Origin: Stutzerimonas frequens | GTDB lineage: Bacteria; Pseudomonadota; Gammaproteobacteria; Pseudomonadales; Pseudomonadaceae | DNA length: 64,000 bases | Assembly (NCBI RefSeq): GCF_024448335.1 | Contig: NZ_JAMOHM010000006.1 | Span: forward strand, 1-64,000 | Direction: 5' to 3' | Shown here: positions 8,472-17,019 of the stretch, in pieces | Layout: each line of letters starts with the position of its first letter | Position numbering within the stretch: the first letter of the stretch is position 1 | Translations under genes and position numbers: made by a program | The notes under the pieces: generated by a model | Told to the model about the DNA's origin: nothing | The model's input: the letters and a program-made list of their open reading frames with translations, nothing else | Database searches by the model: none

Positions 8472-8942
8472 TCAGGCCTGGCTCAGTGGCCGCTGTTGCT
8501 TGTTTTTCGCTGCGCTTCCGCGATTGTCGTAGAGGCTGGGAGTGTCGTCCTTGCCTTGCAGGATCTTCAGCATTTCACCCAGCGTGCTCTGATTGGCTCG
8601 TATCAGGCGGCCGTTACGCTCGTTCGCAGAGCGACAGCGTTCGAGTTCGGTTTCGAGAAGCTTGGCCTTTTCGATCAGGGCTTCGCCTTGCTCGATCCGA
8701 CTCGCCGCGATTTCCAGGCCTGCTCTGTCGGGGCTCAGTCGCTGATCGACAAGCCATTGGCTGCGTTGAGCACTGTGCTGGCCAAGCAAGGCGAGCAGGG
8801 GCTGCTTCTTGCTCAGTGTGGCTTCCAGTTCGACCAGGTTGCGATCACCCAGGGCTGCAAACTCCTGATCAATAAGCTCAAGGAGTTGGCGGGCTATGCC
8901 GATATCGTCGGTCAGTTGCTCAAGCACTGCAGCGTCATGCAT
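8472..8942 (-). CDS. flgN: FlgN export chaperone for hook-filament junction proteins
   Basis: 156 residues, mostly helical, with heptad-like stretches (about 5-125) and a disordered basic/Gln-rich C-terminus. FlgN keeps FlgK and FlgL unfolded and delivers them to the flagellar export gate; both clients are encoded in this window. It begins 42 bases after flgM. Identification rests on length, helical character and position between flgM and flgZ. Confidence 0.9.
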   Translation of the reverse strand: MHDAAVLEQLTDDIGIARQLLELIDQEFAALGDRNLVELEATLSKKQPLLALLGQHSAQRSQWLVDQRLSPDRAGLEIAASRIEQGEALIEKAKLLETELERCRSANERNGRLIRANQSTLGEMLKILQGKDDTPSLYDNRGSAAKNKQQRPLSQA

Positions 8943-8984
8943 GTCGGAACTCGGGGCGGATTCGTATGAAAAATGGGCCCGGAC

Positions 8985-9311
8985 TTAGCGTTGCGTTTCG
9001 AACGCCAGGAGCTTGGCTGCCACGCGTGCACTGTCGACCTGGTAGGAGCCATCGGCAATCGCTTGCCTGAGTTTGGCCACACGCTCCTGATCGACCGCAG
9101 GCTGATCGTTCAATTTGTCGGCCGCTTGCTGCAGGCGCTGAGCTTCGGGGCTCAGTTGCACGGTATCACCGGCAGTGTTGGTGCCAGCGGTTTTGCTTGC
9201 CTCGCCGGTCGTCTCCTGTTGCGGAGCGGCCGCGCGCTCGTTGCTTTGCACACTGTTACGCCCGGTAGGGGCATTCAGTGGGCTGTTGGGTCGATTGAAG
9301 TCGATGACCAT
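8985..9311 (-). CDS. flgM: FlgM anti-sigma-28 factor
   Basis: 108 residues. FlgM binds FliA until the hook is finished and is then exported. The N-terminal half is polar and disordered, as usual for an export substrate; the C-terminal half (about 50-108) contains the sigma-binding helices with [12 protein letters not shown] and the typical [13 protein letters not shown] ending. The start ATG at 9311 has GAGG upstream. A sigma-28 promoter lies just upstream, giving the autoregulatory loop known for the family. Confidence 0.95.
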   Translation of the reverse strand: MVIDFNRPNSPLNAPTGRNSVQSNERAAAPQQETTGEASKTAGTNTAGDTVQLSPEAQRLQQAADKLNDQPAVDQERVAKLRQAIADGSYQVDSARVAAKLLAFETQR

Positions 9312-9347
9312 GATGCAAACCTCGAAGGAATCAGGACGCTTGCCATG

Positions 9348-9374
9348 TGTTCGGCAACAATGGACAGAACTTTA
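9348..9374 (-). promoter_or_regulatory. Sigma-28 (FliA) promoter of flgM
   Basis: On the - strand: TAAAGTTC (9374-9367), an 11-base spacer, then GCCGAACA (9355-9348). This matches the flagellar sigma-28 consensus TAAAGTTT-N11-GCCGATAA at 13 of 16 positions with exact spacing, about 37 bases before the flgM start. Confidence 0.85.
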
Positions 9375-9423
9375 GCGTTTTTTTCTTTGGGGCACACGGA
9401 AAAGCTACCTGCTGCGGCCTCAT

Positions 9424-10179
9424 CTACATCGCAACTTCGACCTGACCGGGTGCGACTACCCGAGCCTTTACCGTGCGGCCGGAACGGCGGTTCTTTACCG
9501 GAATCTGTTTGCCCGGAACACCGTCAGCCATGGCTTCACCGGGCATGCGCACGCTGATCGTGCCGGATCTCGCCGTGATGACGACATGATCGCCCTTGCG
9601 CACGGCCTTCGCCAGCTCAATCTGGTTGGGTGCGATCACCTGGTCGGGCTGCACCGGCCGAGTTAGCTTGGTGCCCAGCACTTCATCGAACCGGGTCAGA
9701 TAGCCCTGGCTAAGGTTCGAGACGTCTCGCTCCGCGATGCTGACGTCGCTTTCGCTCAGTACCGTATCCCGCAGCAGTGATTTGCTGGCCACGATGACAT
9801 GCCGATACAGTCTCACCTGTGCCGGGACGAAAACCGACCATGGGCTGCTGCCCTGGCAGCTTACCCGTACGGTGACGCGGCCGATGGGGGCGCTCGTACT
9901 GGTCAGGCTTGCTGTCAGTGGCTGATCGCACTGGTTTAGTCGCAGGCGTGGATCGAGTCGGCTTACCTTGACCTCATGGCGCGCCTGGATGTCAGTCCGG
10001 CTTAAATAGTCGACCACTGAACCCTCAAGAAACTGTTCAGTCACGTCGATAAGCTGTTTGGAATGTGACATGGTTGACGCATGGGCAAGCTGCCCGATCG
10101 CGCACAGCGCAACGAGCACCGCTGCGCTTTTTCGCAGTCTCTGGCTATCGCGCCGGAAAATGGTCATATGGACGTTCAT
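9424..10179 (-). CDS. flgA: FlgA, P-ring assembly chaperone
   Basis: Periplasmic chaperone for FlgI. A signal peptide (basic FRRDSQRLRK followed by a hydrophobic core ending AHA) precedes an SAF-like domain and the C-terminal FlgA domain (about 110-250). It has 251 residues from the ATG at 10179 or 247 from the ATG at 10167. Neither start has a Shine-Dalgarno, and the sigma-54 promoter lies so close that the mRNA would start at about 10180, making the first ATG essentially leaderless. It is divergent from cheV, as in P. aeruginosa. Confidence 0.93.
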   Translation of the reverse strand: MNVHMTIFRRDSQRLRKSAAVLVALCAIGQLAHASTMSHSKQLIDVTEQFLEGSVVDYLSRTDIQARHEVKVSRLDPRLRLNQCDQPLTASLTSTSAPIGRVTVRVSCQGSSPWSVFVPAQVRLYRHVIVASKSLLRDTVLSESDVSIAERDVSNLSQGYLTRFDEVLGTKLTRPVQPDQVIAPNQIELAKAVRKGDHVVITARSGTISVRMPGEAMADGVPGKQIPVKNRRSGRTVKARVVAPGQVEVAM

Positions 10180-10191
10180 ATCCCAACCGAA

Positions 10192-10206
10192 GCAAGGGGC
10201 GTGCCG
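10192..10206 (-). promoter_or_regulatory. Sigma-54 promoter of flgA
   Basis: On the - strand: CGGCACG-CCCC-TTGC with the GG and GC doublets exactly 12 bases apart, matching TGGCACG-N4-TTGC. The expected start is near 10180, immediately before the first flgA ATG. Flagellar class II promoters in Pseudomonas use RpoN with FleQ. Confidence 0.8.
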
Positions 10207-10258
10207 TCACCTTAAGGTCGCCAGCCCCGATAATCTGCACGCAGAGAGGAAGACTGGC

Positions 10259-11191
10259 ATGGCCGGTGTATTGGATTCGGTTAACCAGCGTACCCAGTTG
10301 GTGGGTCAGAATCGCCTTGAGTTGCTGCTGTTTCGCCTTGAGGGCGAGCAGTTGTATGGGATCAACGTGTTCAAGGTCCGAGAGGTGCTGCAGTGTCCTC
10401 GGTTGACCATCATGCCCAAGTGTGGGCGGGTGGTGCGCGGCGTGGCGAGCATTCGCGGCAGTACCTTGCCGATACTCGATCTGTCTCTCGCTACCGGCAA
10501 ATCCGCGCTGATGGACGTGCAAAATTCCTTTGCGGTGATTACCGAGTACAACAACCGCACGCTCGGGTTTCTGGTGCGTTCGGTCGAGCGAATCGTCAAC
10601 CTGAACTGGGAGGCCATCTTGCCTCCACCCAAGGGCGCGGGGCGAAACCACTATCTGACAGCCGTTACGCACATCGACAACAAACTGGTCGAAATCATCG
10701 ACGTGGAAAAGGTGCTGGCCGAGGTGGCGCCGACCTCCGAGGAGATTTCGCCTAATGTCGTGGATGAGGATACCCGGAATAAGGCGCTCTCCTGCCGCGT
10801 TCTGATCGTCGATGACTCGTCGGTGGCGCGCAAGCAGATCACGCGATGCCTGGAGAACCTTGGGGTCGAAGTCATCAAGTTGAACGACGGGCGCGAGGCT
10901 CTCAACTACCTGAAGCGGATGGCGGATGAGGGCAAGAACCCAGCTGAAGAATTCCTGATGATGATTTCCGATATTGAAATGCCGGAAATGGATGGCTATA
11001 CCCTGACTACCGAGGTGCGGCACGATCCGCGCATGCATGGTATGCATATACTGCTGCATACTTCGCTTTCCGGTGTGTTCAACCAGAACATGGTGAAGCG
11101 GGCGGGCGCGGATGATTTTCTCGCCAAGTTCCAGCCTGACGATCTTGCAGCCCGGGTGGCTGATCGGATCAGGCAGGCGGATGCAAACTGA
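10259..11191 (+). CDS. cheV: CheV chemotaxis coupling protein
   Basis: 310 residues: CheW-like domain (about 18-155) followed by a response-regulator receiver domain (about 178-305). The acidic pair is DD at 185-186, phospho-acceptor Asp at about 238 (MISDIEMPEMDG) and conserved Lys at about 290 (FLAKF). It couples chemoreceptors to CheA and tunes adaptation by phosphorylation. The ATG at 10259 has GAGAGGAAG upstream and is followed at once by the conserved AGVLDSVNQRTQ start. It is followed 35 bases later by cheR and is divergent from flgA. Confidence 0.95.
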   Translation: MAGVLDSVNQRTQLVGQNRLELLLFRLEGEQLYGINVFKVREVLQCPRLTIMPKCGRVVRGVASIRGSTLPILDLSLATGKSALMDVQNSFAVITEYNNRTLGFLVRSVERIVNLNWEAILPPPKGAGRNHYLTAVTHIDNKLVEIIDVEKVLAEVAPTSEEISPNVVDEDTRNKALSCRVLIVDDSSVARKQITRCLENLGVEVIKLNDGREALNYLKRMADEGKNPAEEFLMMISDIEMPEMDGYTLTTEVRHDPRMHGMHILLHTSLSGVFNQNMVKRAGADDFLAKFQPDDLAARVADRIRQADAN

Positions 11192-11226
11192 GGCTCGGTC
11201 CTCTACATGATGGTGAGGCTTTATTG

Positions 11227-12051
11227 GTGTCAGTCGATCTGGATTTCGAGCAGTTCCGGGTATTCCTTGAAAAGACGTGCGGCATCCTGCTGGGCAGCAA
11301 CAAGCAGTATTTGGTGTCCAGTCGCCTGAACAAGCTGATGGAGCAGCAGGGCATCAAGACGCTTGGTGACCTGGTCAGGAAGATTCAGGCGCAGCCGCGC
11401 AGCGGGCTGCGCGAGTTGGTGGTCGATGCGATGACGACCAACGAAACGCTGTGGTTCCGCGATACCTATCCGTTCGAAGTGCTCAAGGCGCGGGTTTTGC
11501 CCGAAATGTTGAAAGGCGCGTCCGGCCAGCGGCTGCGAATCTGGTCCGCCGCATGCTCCTCGGGGCAGGAGCCATATTCGCTGTCCATGGCCATCGACGA
11601 GTATGAGCGCGGCAACCCGAGCCAGCCAAAAACTGGGGTGCAGATCGTTGCGACCGAACTGTCCGGTGCCATGCTTGCTGCCTGTAAGGCTGCCGAATAC
11701 GACAGTCTTGCAATTGCCCGCGGCCTATCGAGCGAACGTCTGCAGCGATATTTCGATGTCAAGGCGCCGGGCCGTTGGGCGGTGAAGCCTGCGATCCGCT
11801 CGCGCGTCGAATTTCGCGTCCAGAACCTGCTCGACAGCTACGTGGCTCTAGGTAAGTTCGACATCGTTTTTTGCCGTAACGTCTTGATCTACTTCTCCGC
11901 GGATGTGAAGAAGGACATCCTCAAGCGTATTCATGCCACGTTACGCCCTGGAGGCTATCTCTTCCTCGGTGCATCCGAGGCCCTCAATGGTCTTCCGGAG
12001 CTGTACCAGATGGTGCAGTGCAGTCCGGGCATCATCTACAAGGCCAAGTGA
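11227..12051 (+). CDS. cheR: CheR chemoreceptor methyltransferase
   Basis: 274 residues. It methylates glutamates of chemoreceptors using S-adenosylmethionine. The N-terminal helical domain (about 1-75) includes GILLGSNKQYLVSSRL; the Rossmann methyltransferase domain (about 80-270) has WSAACSSGQEPYS and CRNVLIYF. The GTG at 11227, eight bases after GAGG, is chosen over the adjacent TTG at 11224. The length agrees with Pseudomonas CheR1. It follows cheV closely and is probably co-transcribed. Confidence 0.94.
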   Translation: MSVDLDFEQFRVFLEKTCGILLGSNKQYLVSSRLNKLMEQQGIKTLGDLVRKIQAQPRSGLRELVVDAMTTNETLWFRDTYPFEVLKARVLPEMLKGASGQRLRIWSAACSSGQEPYSLSMAIDEYERGNPSQPKTGVQIVATELSGAMLAACKAAEYDSLAIARGLSSERLQRYFDVKAPGRWAVKPAIRSRVEFRVQNLLDSYVALGKFDIVFCRNVLIYFSADVKKDILKRIHATLRPGGYLFLGASEALNGLPELYQMVQCSPGIIYKAK

Positions 12052-12096
12052 TCGCTCCAGAGAGCGGCAGAAAACTGTCGCGTCTCTGCTCCAAGC

Positions 12097-12129
12097 GCGG
12101 CAAAAAGGCGGTAAGCCCTTGCCGCTTTT
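12097..12129 (+). terminator. Candidate terminator after cheR
   Basis: Stem gcggcaa (12097-12103) / ttgccgc (12119-12125) with a 15-base loop, followed by TTTT. The loop is long for an intrinsic terminator, so confidence is moderate. It separates cheVR from the flgB promoter. Confidence 0.45.
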
Positions 12130-12188
12130 GACGCCGAAGGCTCTGCTTCCTCCCTTTATATCCTTGTAAATCAAGCTCTTGATGCGTC

Positions 12189-12204
12189 TGGCACGACACT
12201 TGCT
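12189..12204 (+). promoter_or_regulatory. Sigma-54 promoter of flgBCDE
   Basis: TGGCACG-ACAC-TTGCT, a perfect match to the RpoN consensus with GG (12190) and GC (12202) 12 bases apart. It lies 43 bases before flgB. The A/T-rich stretch just upstream (about 12155-12180) could serve activator bending. Confidence 0.92.
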
Positions 12205-12246
12205 GCTGTGTGCGCAAGCAGACTGTACCCGACAGAGGGCAGATCA

Positions 12247-12651
12247 ATGAGCATAAGTTTCGACAAGGCATTGGGCATTCACGAGAAGGCGTTGGGCTTT
12301 CGCTCACAGCGTGCCGAGGTGCTGGCCAACAATATCGCTAACGCTGATACCCCCAATTACAAAGCCCGTGATCTCGACTTCGGTAGCGTGCTTGCCGAAC
12401 AGGCGGCGCGTAGTCAGGGCAGCTTCGGCGTTACCCGAACCAGCGAAAAGCACATCGCCGCCGAAGGTGTGGAGATCGCTGATGCCTCGTTGCGCTTTCG
12501 TACGCCGGCACATCCCTCGCTCGACCAGAACACCGTCGATCTGCAGATCGAGCAATCCAACTATGCGAAGAATGCCGTGGATTTCCAGGCAAGCTTCACC
12601 CTGCTCAATAGCAAATTCAAAGGGCTGATGAATGCCCTGCGCGGCGAATAA
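12247..12651 (+). CDS. flgB: FlgB, proximal rod protein
   Basis: 134 residues. Axial rod component exported through the flagellar secretion system. The rod signature NNIANADTPNYKARD occurs at about 29-43 and the C-terminal helix is present. The start has GAGGGC upstream. It is the first gene behind the sigma-54 promoter, and 11 bases separate it from flgC. Confidence 0.97.
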   Translation: MSISFDKALGIHEKALGFRSQRAEVLANNIANADTPNYKARDLDFGSVLAEQAARSQGSFGVTRTSEKHIAAEGVEIADASLRFRTPAHPSLDQNTVDLQIEQSNYAKNAVDFQASFTLLNSKFKGLMNALRGE

Positions 12652-12662
12652 AGGAGTGCTTC

Positions 12663-13106
12663 ATGTCTCTTAGCAGCGTTTTCAACATTGCCGGTAGCGG
12701 GATGAGTGCACAGAGCACTCGCCTGAACACCATTTCCAGCAACATCGCCAACGCCGAGACCGTTTCGTCAAGCGTCGATCAGACTTACCGGGCACGCCAT
12801 CCGGTATTCGCCACTGTCTTGCAGCAGGCCAACGGCCAGCCCGACCAGTCGCTGTTCGCCGGCCAGGACCAGGCCGGGGTTGGCGTTCAAGTGCTGGGCG
12901 TGGTCGAGGACCAGAGCGAGTTGCAGGCCCGCTACGAGCCCAATCATCCAGCCGCCGACGAAAGCGGGTATGTTTATTACCCGAACGTCAATGTGGTGGA
13001 AGAGATGGCTGACATGATTTCGGCCAGTCGCGCCTTCCAGACCAATGCCGAACTGATGAACACGGCCAAGACCATGTTGCAGAAAGTGCTGACGCTGGGT
13101 CAGTGA
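12663..13106 (+). CDS. flgC: FlgC, proximal rod protein
   Basis: 147 residues, standard length. The N-terminal rod/hook motif SSNIANAETV is present, as is the C-terminal helix ending in QKVLTLGQ. It stacks on FlgB and FlgF in the rod. It is transcribed with flgB and flgD. Confidence 0.97.
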   Translation: MSLSSVFNIAGSGMSAQSTRLNTISSNIANAETVSSSVDQTYRARHPVFATVLQQANGQPDQSLFAGQDQAGVGVQVLGVVEDQSELQARYEPNHPAADESGYVYYPNVNVVEEMADMISASRAFQTNAELMNTAKTMLQKVLTLGQ

Positions 13107-13124
13107 TAGTTACGAGAGCGCACT

Positions 13125-13808
13125 ATGAGCACTACGAACGGCGTCGGTGGTACCGGCTCGATACTGGATCAGTACCAGTTCGGTGAAAACCGCGAAGCCA
13201 AAGGCAACGAGCTTGGCAAGAACGAGTTCCTTGAGTTGTTGGTCGCCCAGATGAACAACCAGAACCCGTTGGAGCCTCAGGAAAACGGCGAATTCATTGG
13301 TCAGCTAGCGCAGTTCAGCACCGTGGAAGGCGTCGAGAAGCTCAACTCGAGCATGCAGACAATCCTGTCTGGCTACCAGTCGTCTCAGGCGCTGCAGGCC
13401 TCGTCGCTGGTAGGCCGAAAAGTCATCGTGCCGAGCGACAAGGCTGTGGTCGATACCAGCGAGACTTTCAAGGCCAGCCTGGTGTTGCCGACCTCCAGCA
13501 GCAACGTTTTCGTGAACATCTATGACAGCACCGGTGCTTCGGTCGGGCGCGTGAACATGGGTCAGCAGGAGGCTGGCAACGTGTCCTTCATGTGGGACGG
13601 CAAGGACTCCAGCGGCAATGTCTTGCCGCCCGGTACCTATCGCTTCGAGGCGCAGGCTACCTATCAAGGCGAAACCAAAGGGCTTTACACCTTGCTGCCG
13701 GCGAACGTCGACAGCGTGACGCTTGGGCAGAACGGCGGGGAGCTGATGCTCAACCTTGCCGGTATCGGCAGCATCGGCCTCTCCCAGGTCCAGATCATCG
13801 GACAATAA
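13125..13808 (+). CDS. flgD: FlgD, hook scaffolding (cap) protein
   Basis: 227 residues. It caps the growing hook and is discarded when the hook is complete. The N-terminal export and polymerisation region has the conserved FLELLVAQMNNQNPLEP segment (about 31-47); an FlgD Ig-like/tudor-like domain follows (about 85-220), with the GYQSSQALQASSLVGR linker. Third gene of the flgB operon, upstream of its partner flgE. Confidence 0.96.
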   Translation: MSTTNGVGGTGSILDQYQFGENREAKGNELGKNEFLELLVAQMNNQNPLEPQENGEFIGQLAQFSTVEGVEKLNSSMQTILSGYQSSQALQASSLVGRKVIVPSDKAVVDTSETFKASLVLPTSSSNVFVNIYDSTGASVGRVNMGQQEAGNVSFMWDGKDSSGNVLPPGTYRFEAQATYQGETKGLYTLLPANVDSVTLGQNGGELMLNLAGIGSIGLSQVQIIGQ

Positions 13809-13838
13809 CCGCCGGCACCTCGGCAAAGGAGCGATTCC

Positions 13839-15182
13839 ATGTCCTTCAATATCGGTCTTAGCGGCCTTCGTGCTGCGAGCAAGGATCTCAACGTCACCGG
13901 TAACAACATCGCCAACGCCGGTACCGTGGGCTTCAAGCAGTCGCGCGCGGAGTTCTCCGACGTCTACGCGGCTTCAGTGTTGGGCACCGGCAAGAACCCG
14001 CAGGGCAGCGGTGTGCTGATGTCCAACATCTCGCAGCAATTCAACCAGGGCAACATCAACTACACCCAGAATGCACTCGACCTGGCAATCAACGGCAACG
14101 GCTTTTTCCAGGTCAGCAACAACGGTGCGGTGAGCTACACCCGCGCCGGTTACTTCGGTACCGACCGCGAGGGTTTTCTGGTCGACAATTTTGGCTACAA
14201 GCTGCAGGGCTTCCCGGTCGACGGTAACGGCAATCTGCAGAATGGCGTTGTGGGTAATCTGCAGGTGCAGACGACCAATCAGGCGCCGAAGGCCACCAGT
14301 CAGATCGATACGGCGTTCAACCTGAATTCGACGCAAAAGCCGCCAGTTGCTGGGCTAGCCTTCGATCCGGCCGACCCTACTACATACAATAGTTCCACAT
14401 CGGTGAATATTTACGATTCGCAAGGTAATGCGCATGTCATGACCCAGTACTTCATAAAGACTGATGCGAACAACTGGGATATGAAGGTGTTGATTGATGG
14501 TCGTAGCCCTAACGATCCGGAGGAAGATCCGCCGCAGCCGTATGTGATGGGGCTTACATTTGATGCGTCCGGTGCGCTAGAGACCGTGACTGATGATGGT
14601 TCCGGTTTTTTCACTGTCGATAATGCAACCAAAAGGGTCACACTCAACGCTGCTAGTAGCCCTTCTGGTGGCTGGACTCCTGCAATCTCCGACGGCGGCT
14701 CTCCCGCCACATGGTCACCTAACGGTGCTCTAGCCAACCCCGATGGAATCGTCTTTGACTTTTCCAAATCAACGCAGTACGCCAGTGCTTTTGCCGTCAA
14801 CAATGTCGCGCAGGATGGCTATACCACTGGTGAGCTGGCTGGCCTGGAAATCGACGATACCGGTGTGATCTTTGCTCGTTACACCAATGGTCAGTCCAAG
14901 GTGCAGGGGCAGATCATTCTGGCCAACTTCGCCAACGTCCAAGGCTTGACTCCGGTCGGCAAGACGCAGTGGGTGCAGTCGTTCGAATCCGGTGAGCCGG
15001 TGGTCGGCACGCCTGGCTCGGGTACGCTGGGTGCGCTACAGGCCGGTGCGCTGGAAGACTCGAACGTCGAGTTGTCTGATCAATTGGTCAACCTGATCGT
15101 GGCTCAGCGCAACTATCAGGCCAACGCCAAGACTATCGAAACCGAAAGCGCGGTGACGCAAACTATCATCAATCTGCGCTGA
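13839..15182 (+). CDS. flgE: FlgE, flagellar hook protein
   Basis: 447 residues. Conserved N-terminal D0/D1 (about 1-165, with NNIANAGTVGFKQSRAEF) and C-terminal D1/D0 (about 330-447, ending TIINLR) flank a central surface domain. The start has AAAGGAG. Bases about 14330-14830 within the central domain are clearly A/T-richer than the flanks and use codons rare elsewhere here, which fits exchange of the exposed domain. It is the last gene of the flgBCDE operon, followed by two hairpins. Confidence 0.96.
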   Translation: MSFNIGLSGLRAASKDLNVTGNNIANAGTVGFKQSRAEFSDVYAASVLGTGKNPQGSGVLMSNISQQFNQGNINYTQNALDLAINGNGFFQVSNNGAVSYTRAGYFGTDREGFLVDNFGYKLQGFPVDGNGNLQNGVVGNLQVQTTNQAPKATSQIDTAFNLNSTQKPPVAGLAFDPADPTTYNSSTSVNIYDSQGNAHVMTQYFIKTDANNWDMKVLIDGRSPNDPEEDPPQPYVMGLTFDASGALETVTDDGSGFFTVDNATKRVTLNAASSPSGGWTPAISDGGSPATWSPNGALANPDGIVFDFSKSTQYASAFAVNNVAQDGYTTGELAGLEIDDTGVIFARYTNGQSKVQGQIILANFANVQGLTPVGKTQWVQSFESGEPVVGTPGSGTLGALQAGALEDSNVELSDQLVNLIVAQRNYQANAKTIETESAVTQTIINLR

Positions 15183-15184
15183 TA

Positions 15185-15205
15185 GCGGCAACGAATCATT
15201 GCCGC
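15185..15205 (+). other. Short hairpin after flgE stop
   Basis: Perfect 7-bp stem gcggcaa/ttgccgc with a 7-base loop, two bases after the flgE stop codon, preceding the stronger terminator at 15230. It has no T-run and may protect the mRNA 3' end. Confidence 0.5.
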
Positions 15206-15229
15206 TGACGGCAGTATTCCGCCGCTAAT

Positions 15230-15261
15230 AACGAAAAAGGCCCGTGAGGGCCTTTTTCGTT
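15230..15261. terminator. Strong terminator after flgE
   Basis: 14-bp perfect stem aacgaaaaaggccc/gggcctttttcgtt with a GTGA loop. The right arm contains TTTTT and the left arm AAAAA, so it can work in both directions. It separates the flgBCDE and flgF operons. Confidence 0.9.
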
Positions 15262-15308
15262 TGTAAAACTTTCTTTGTGATCAGCAGGTTATGGTCAGTT
15301 TGTAGGGG

Positions 15309-15324
15309 TGGCATGCGCCTTGCA
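15309..15324 (+). promoter_or_regulatory. Sigma-54 promoter of flgF operon
   Basis: TGGCATG-CGCC-TTGCA with GG (15310) and GC (15322) 12 bases apart, then a T-rich stretch. It is 53 bases before flgF and downstream of the flgE terminator, so flgF-flgL form a separate RpoN-dependent unit. Confidence 0.9.
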
Positions 15325-15376
15325 TTTTCGTTCACAACAGAATCGCTAGTGTCAAACTCGCGTCTCGGAGAAGCCG

Positions 15377-16117
15377 ATGGACAAGATGCTCTACGTGGCC
15401 ATGACCGGTGCCAGCCAGAATGCGCGGGCCCAGCAGGCTCATGCCAACAATCTGGCGAATATTTCCACAACCGGGTTTCGCCGGGATTTTGAGCAGGCGC
15501 GCTCGATGCAGGTTTTTGGTGACAGCCATCCAGCGCGGGTTTATGCAATGTCGGAGCGCCCAGGCACCGATTTCACGTCGGGGACGCTCCAAGAGACCGG
15601 GCGCGATCTGGATCTCGCTGTCGAAGGCGAGGGCTGGATTGCCGTCCAGGCTCCGGATGGCAGCGAAGCATATGTCAGGACCGGTAGCCTGAATATTGAC
15701 GTACTGGGCATGCTGCGTACGGCCGATGGTTTGCCTGTACTTGGCAATGGCGGGCCGATCGCAATTCCTCCAGAGGAAAAGGTCGACGTTGGCCAGGACG
15801 GCACCATCAGCATCCGCGCCCTGGGGGAGAACCCGAACATCGTGGTCACGGTGGACCGGATAAAGCTGGTCAATCCCGATCCGCAGCAGCTGGAGAAGGG
15901 CACCGATGGTCTGATTCGGCTGAAGGACGGCCAGCCCGTCGAGGCCGATGCCAACGTTCGGGTGGTATCTGGATTCCTGGAAACCAGCAACGTCAACGCG
16001 GTAGCCGAGATGACATCCATTCTGGCCTTGTCTCGCCAGTTCGAACTGCACGTAAAGATGATGCGCACCGCCGAAGATGATGCGGCTGCCATGGCGCGCG
16101 TACTGCAACTCAGCTAA
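15377..16117 (+). CDS. flgF: FlgF, proximal rod protein
   Basis: 246 residues. Rod component between FlgC and FlgG. The N-terminal axial motif is HANNLANISTTGF, and the C-terminal segment includes SNVNAVAEMTSILAL. CGGAGAAG precedes the start. First gene of the flgF-flgL series. Confidence 0.96.
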   Translation: MDKMLYVAMTGASQNARAQQAHANNLANISTTGFRRDFEQARSMQVFGDSHPARVYAMSERPGTDFTSGTLQETGRDLDLAVEGEGWIAVQAPDGSEAYVRTGSLNIDVLGMLRTADGLPVLGNGGPIAIPPEEKVDVGQDGTISIRALGENPNIVVTVDRIKLVNPDPQQLEKGTDGLIRLKDGQPVEADANVRVVSGFLETSNVNAVAEMTSILALSRQFELHVKMMRTAEDDAAAMARVLQLS

Positions 16118-16152
16118 TAGCGTGGCGCCAGCGGCGCACGAGGAGAAAGCTC

Positions 16153-16938
16153 ATGCTTCCAGCACTTTGGGTCAGCAAGACCGGTCTGTCCGCTCAGGAC
16201 ATGAACCTGACGACCATTTCCAACAACCTCGCCAACGTGTCCACCACCGGCTTCAAGAAGGACCGTGCCGAGTTTCAGGACCTGCTCTATCAGATTCGCC
16301 GCCAGCCCGGTGGCCAGTCCAGTCAGGACAGCGAGTTGCCGTCCGGCCTGCAGCTGGGTACCGGTGTGCGAGTGACCGGCACGCAGAAGATTTTTACCAC
16401 CGGCAGCCTGCAGACCACCGAGCAACCGCTGGACATGGCCATCAATGGACGTGGTTTCTTTCAGGTATTGCTACCCGATGGCACTGTTTCCTACACCCGA
16501 GACGGTAGTTTCCATCTGAGTTCGGACGGCCAGTTGGTGACCTCCAATGGCTATGCGCTGGAGCCCGCCATCGTTGTTCCGCCGGAAACCCAGACTTTCA
16601 CCGTGGGTGAAGACGGTACCGTGTCGGTGACCACCGTGGGTAATCCGCAGCCGCAGATCATCGGCAACATCCAGACCGCCGATTTCATCAACCCGGCGGG
16701 TCTGCAGGCCATGGGCAGCAACCTGTTCCTGGAGACTGCTGCGAGCGGCGCGCCGCAGGTCAGCACGCCGGGTCTCAACGGCCTGGGCACGGTGCTGCAG
16801 AACACTTTGGAGAATTCCAACGTCAGCGTAGTCGAGGAGCTGGTGAACATGATCACCACGCAACGTGCCTACGAGATGAATTCCAAGGTCATTTCCACCG
16901 CTGACCAGATGCTGTCGTTCGTCACGCAGCAGCTCTGA
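16153..16938 (+). CDS. flgG: FlgG, distal rod protein
   Basis: 261 residues, the usual length. N-terminal SNNLANVSTTGFKKDRAEFQDL and C-terminal VEELVNMITTQRAYEMNSK are the canonical FlgG signatures. GAGGAGAAAG precedes the start. FlgG forms the long distal drive shaft crossing the P- and L-rings encoded just downstream. Confidence 0.97.
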   Translation: MLPALWVSKTGLSAQDMNLTTISNNLANVSTTGFKKDRAEFQDLLYQIRRQPGGQSSQDSELPSGLQLGTGVRVTGTQKIFTTGSLQTTEQPLDMAINGRGFFQVLLPDGTVSYTRDGSFHLSSDGQLVTSNGYALEPAIVVPPETQTFTVGEDGTVSVTTVGNPQPQIIGNIQTADFINPAGLQAMGSNLFLETAASGAPQVSTPGLNGLGTVLQNTLENSNVSVVEELVNMITTQRAYEMNSKVISTADQMLSFVTQQL

Positions 16939-17019
16939 TCGCGGGTTTGCCGTTGTTTGCGGGTAGGCACCAGCGCTGCCCGTTGTAGTTTCGATGGCCT
17001 GTCATGGCTTGAGGTGTTT

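Noticed and set aside
10207..10233. Possible FliA promoter of cheV (CCCGATAA as -10)
   Set aside because: The -35 position at 11-base spacing (TCACCTTA) matches only about half of the consensus, so it was not listed.
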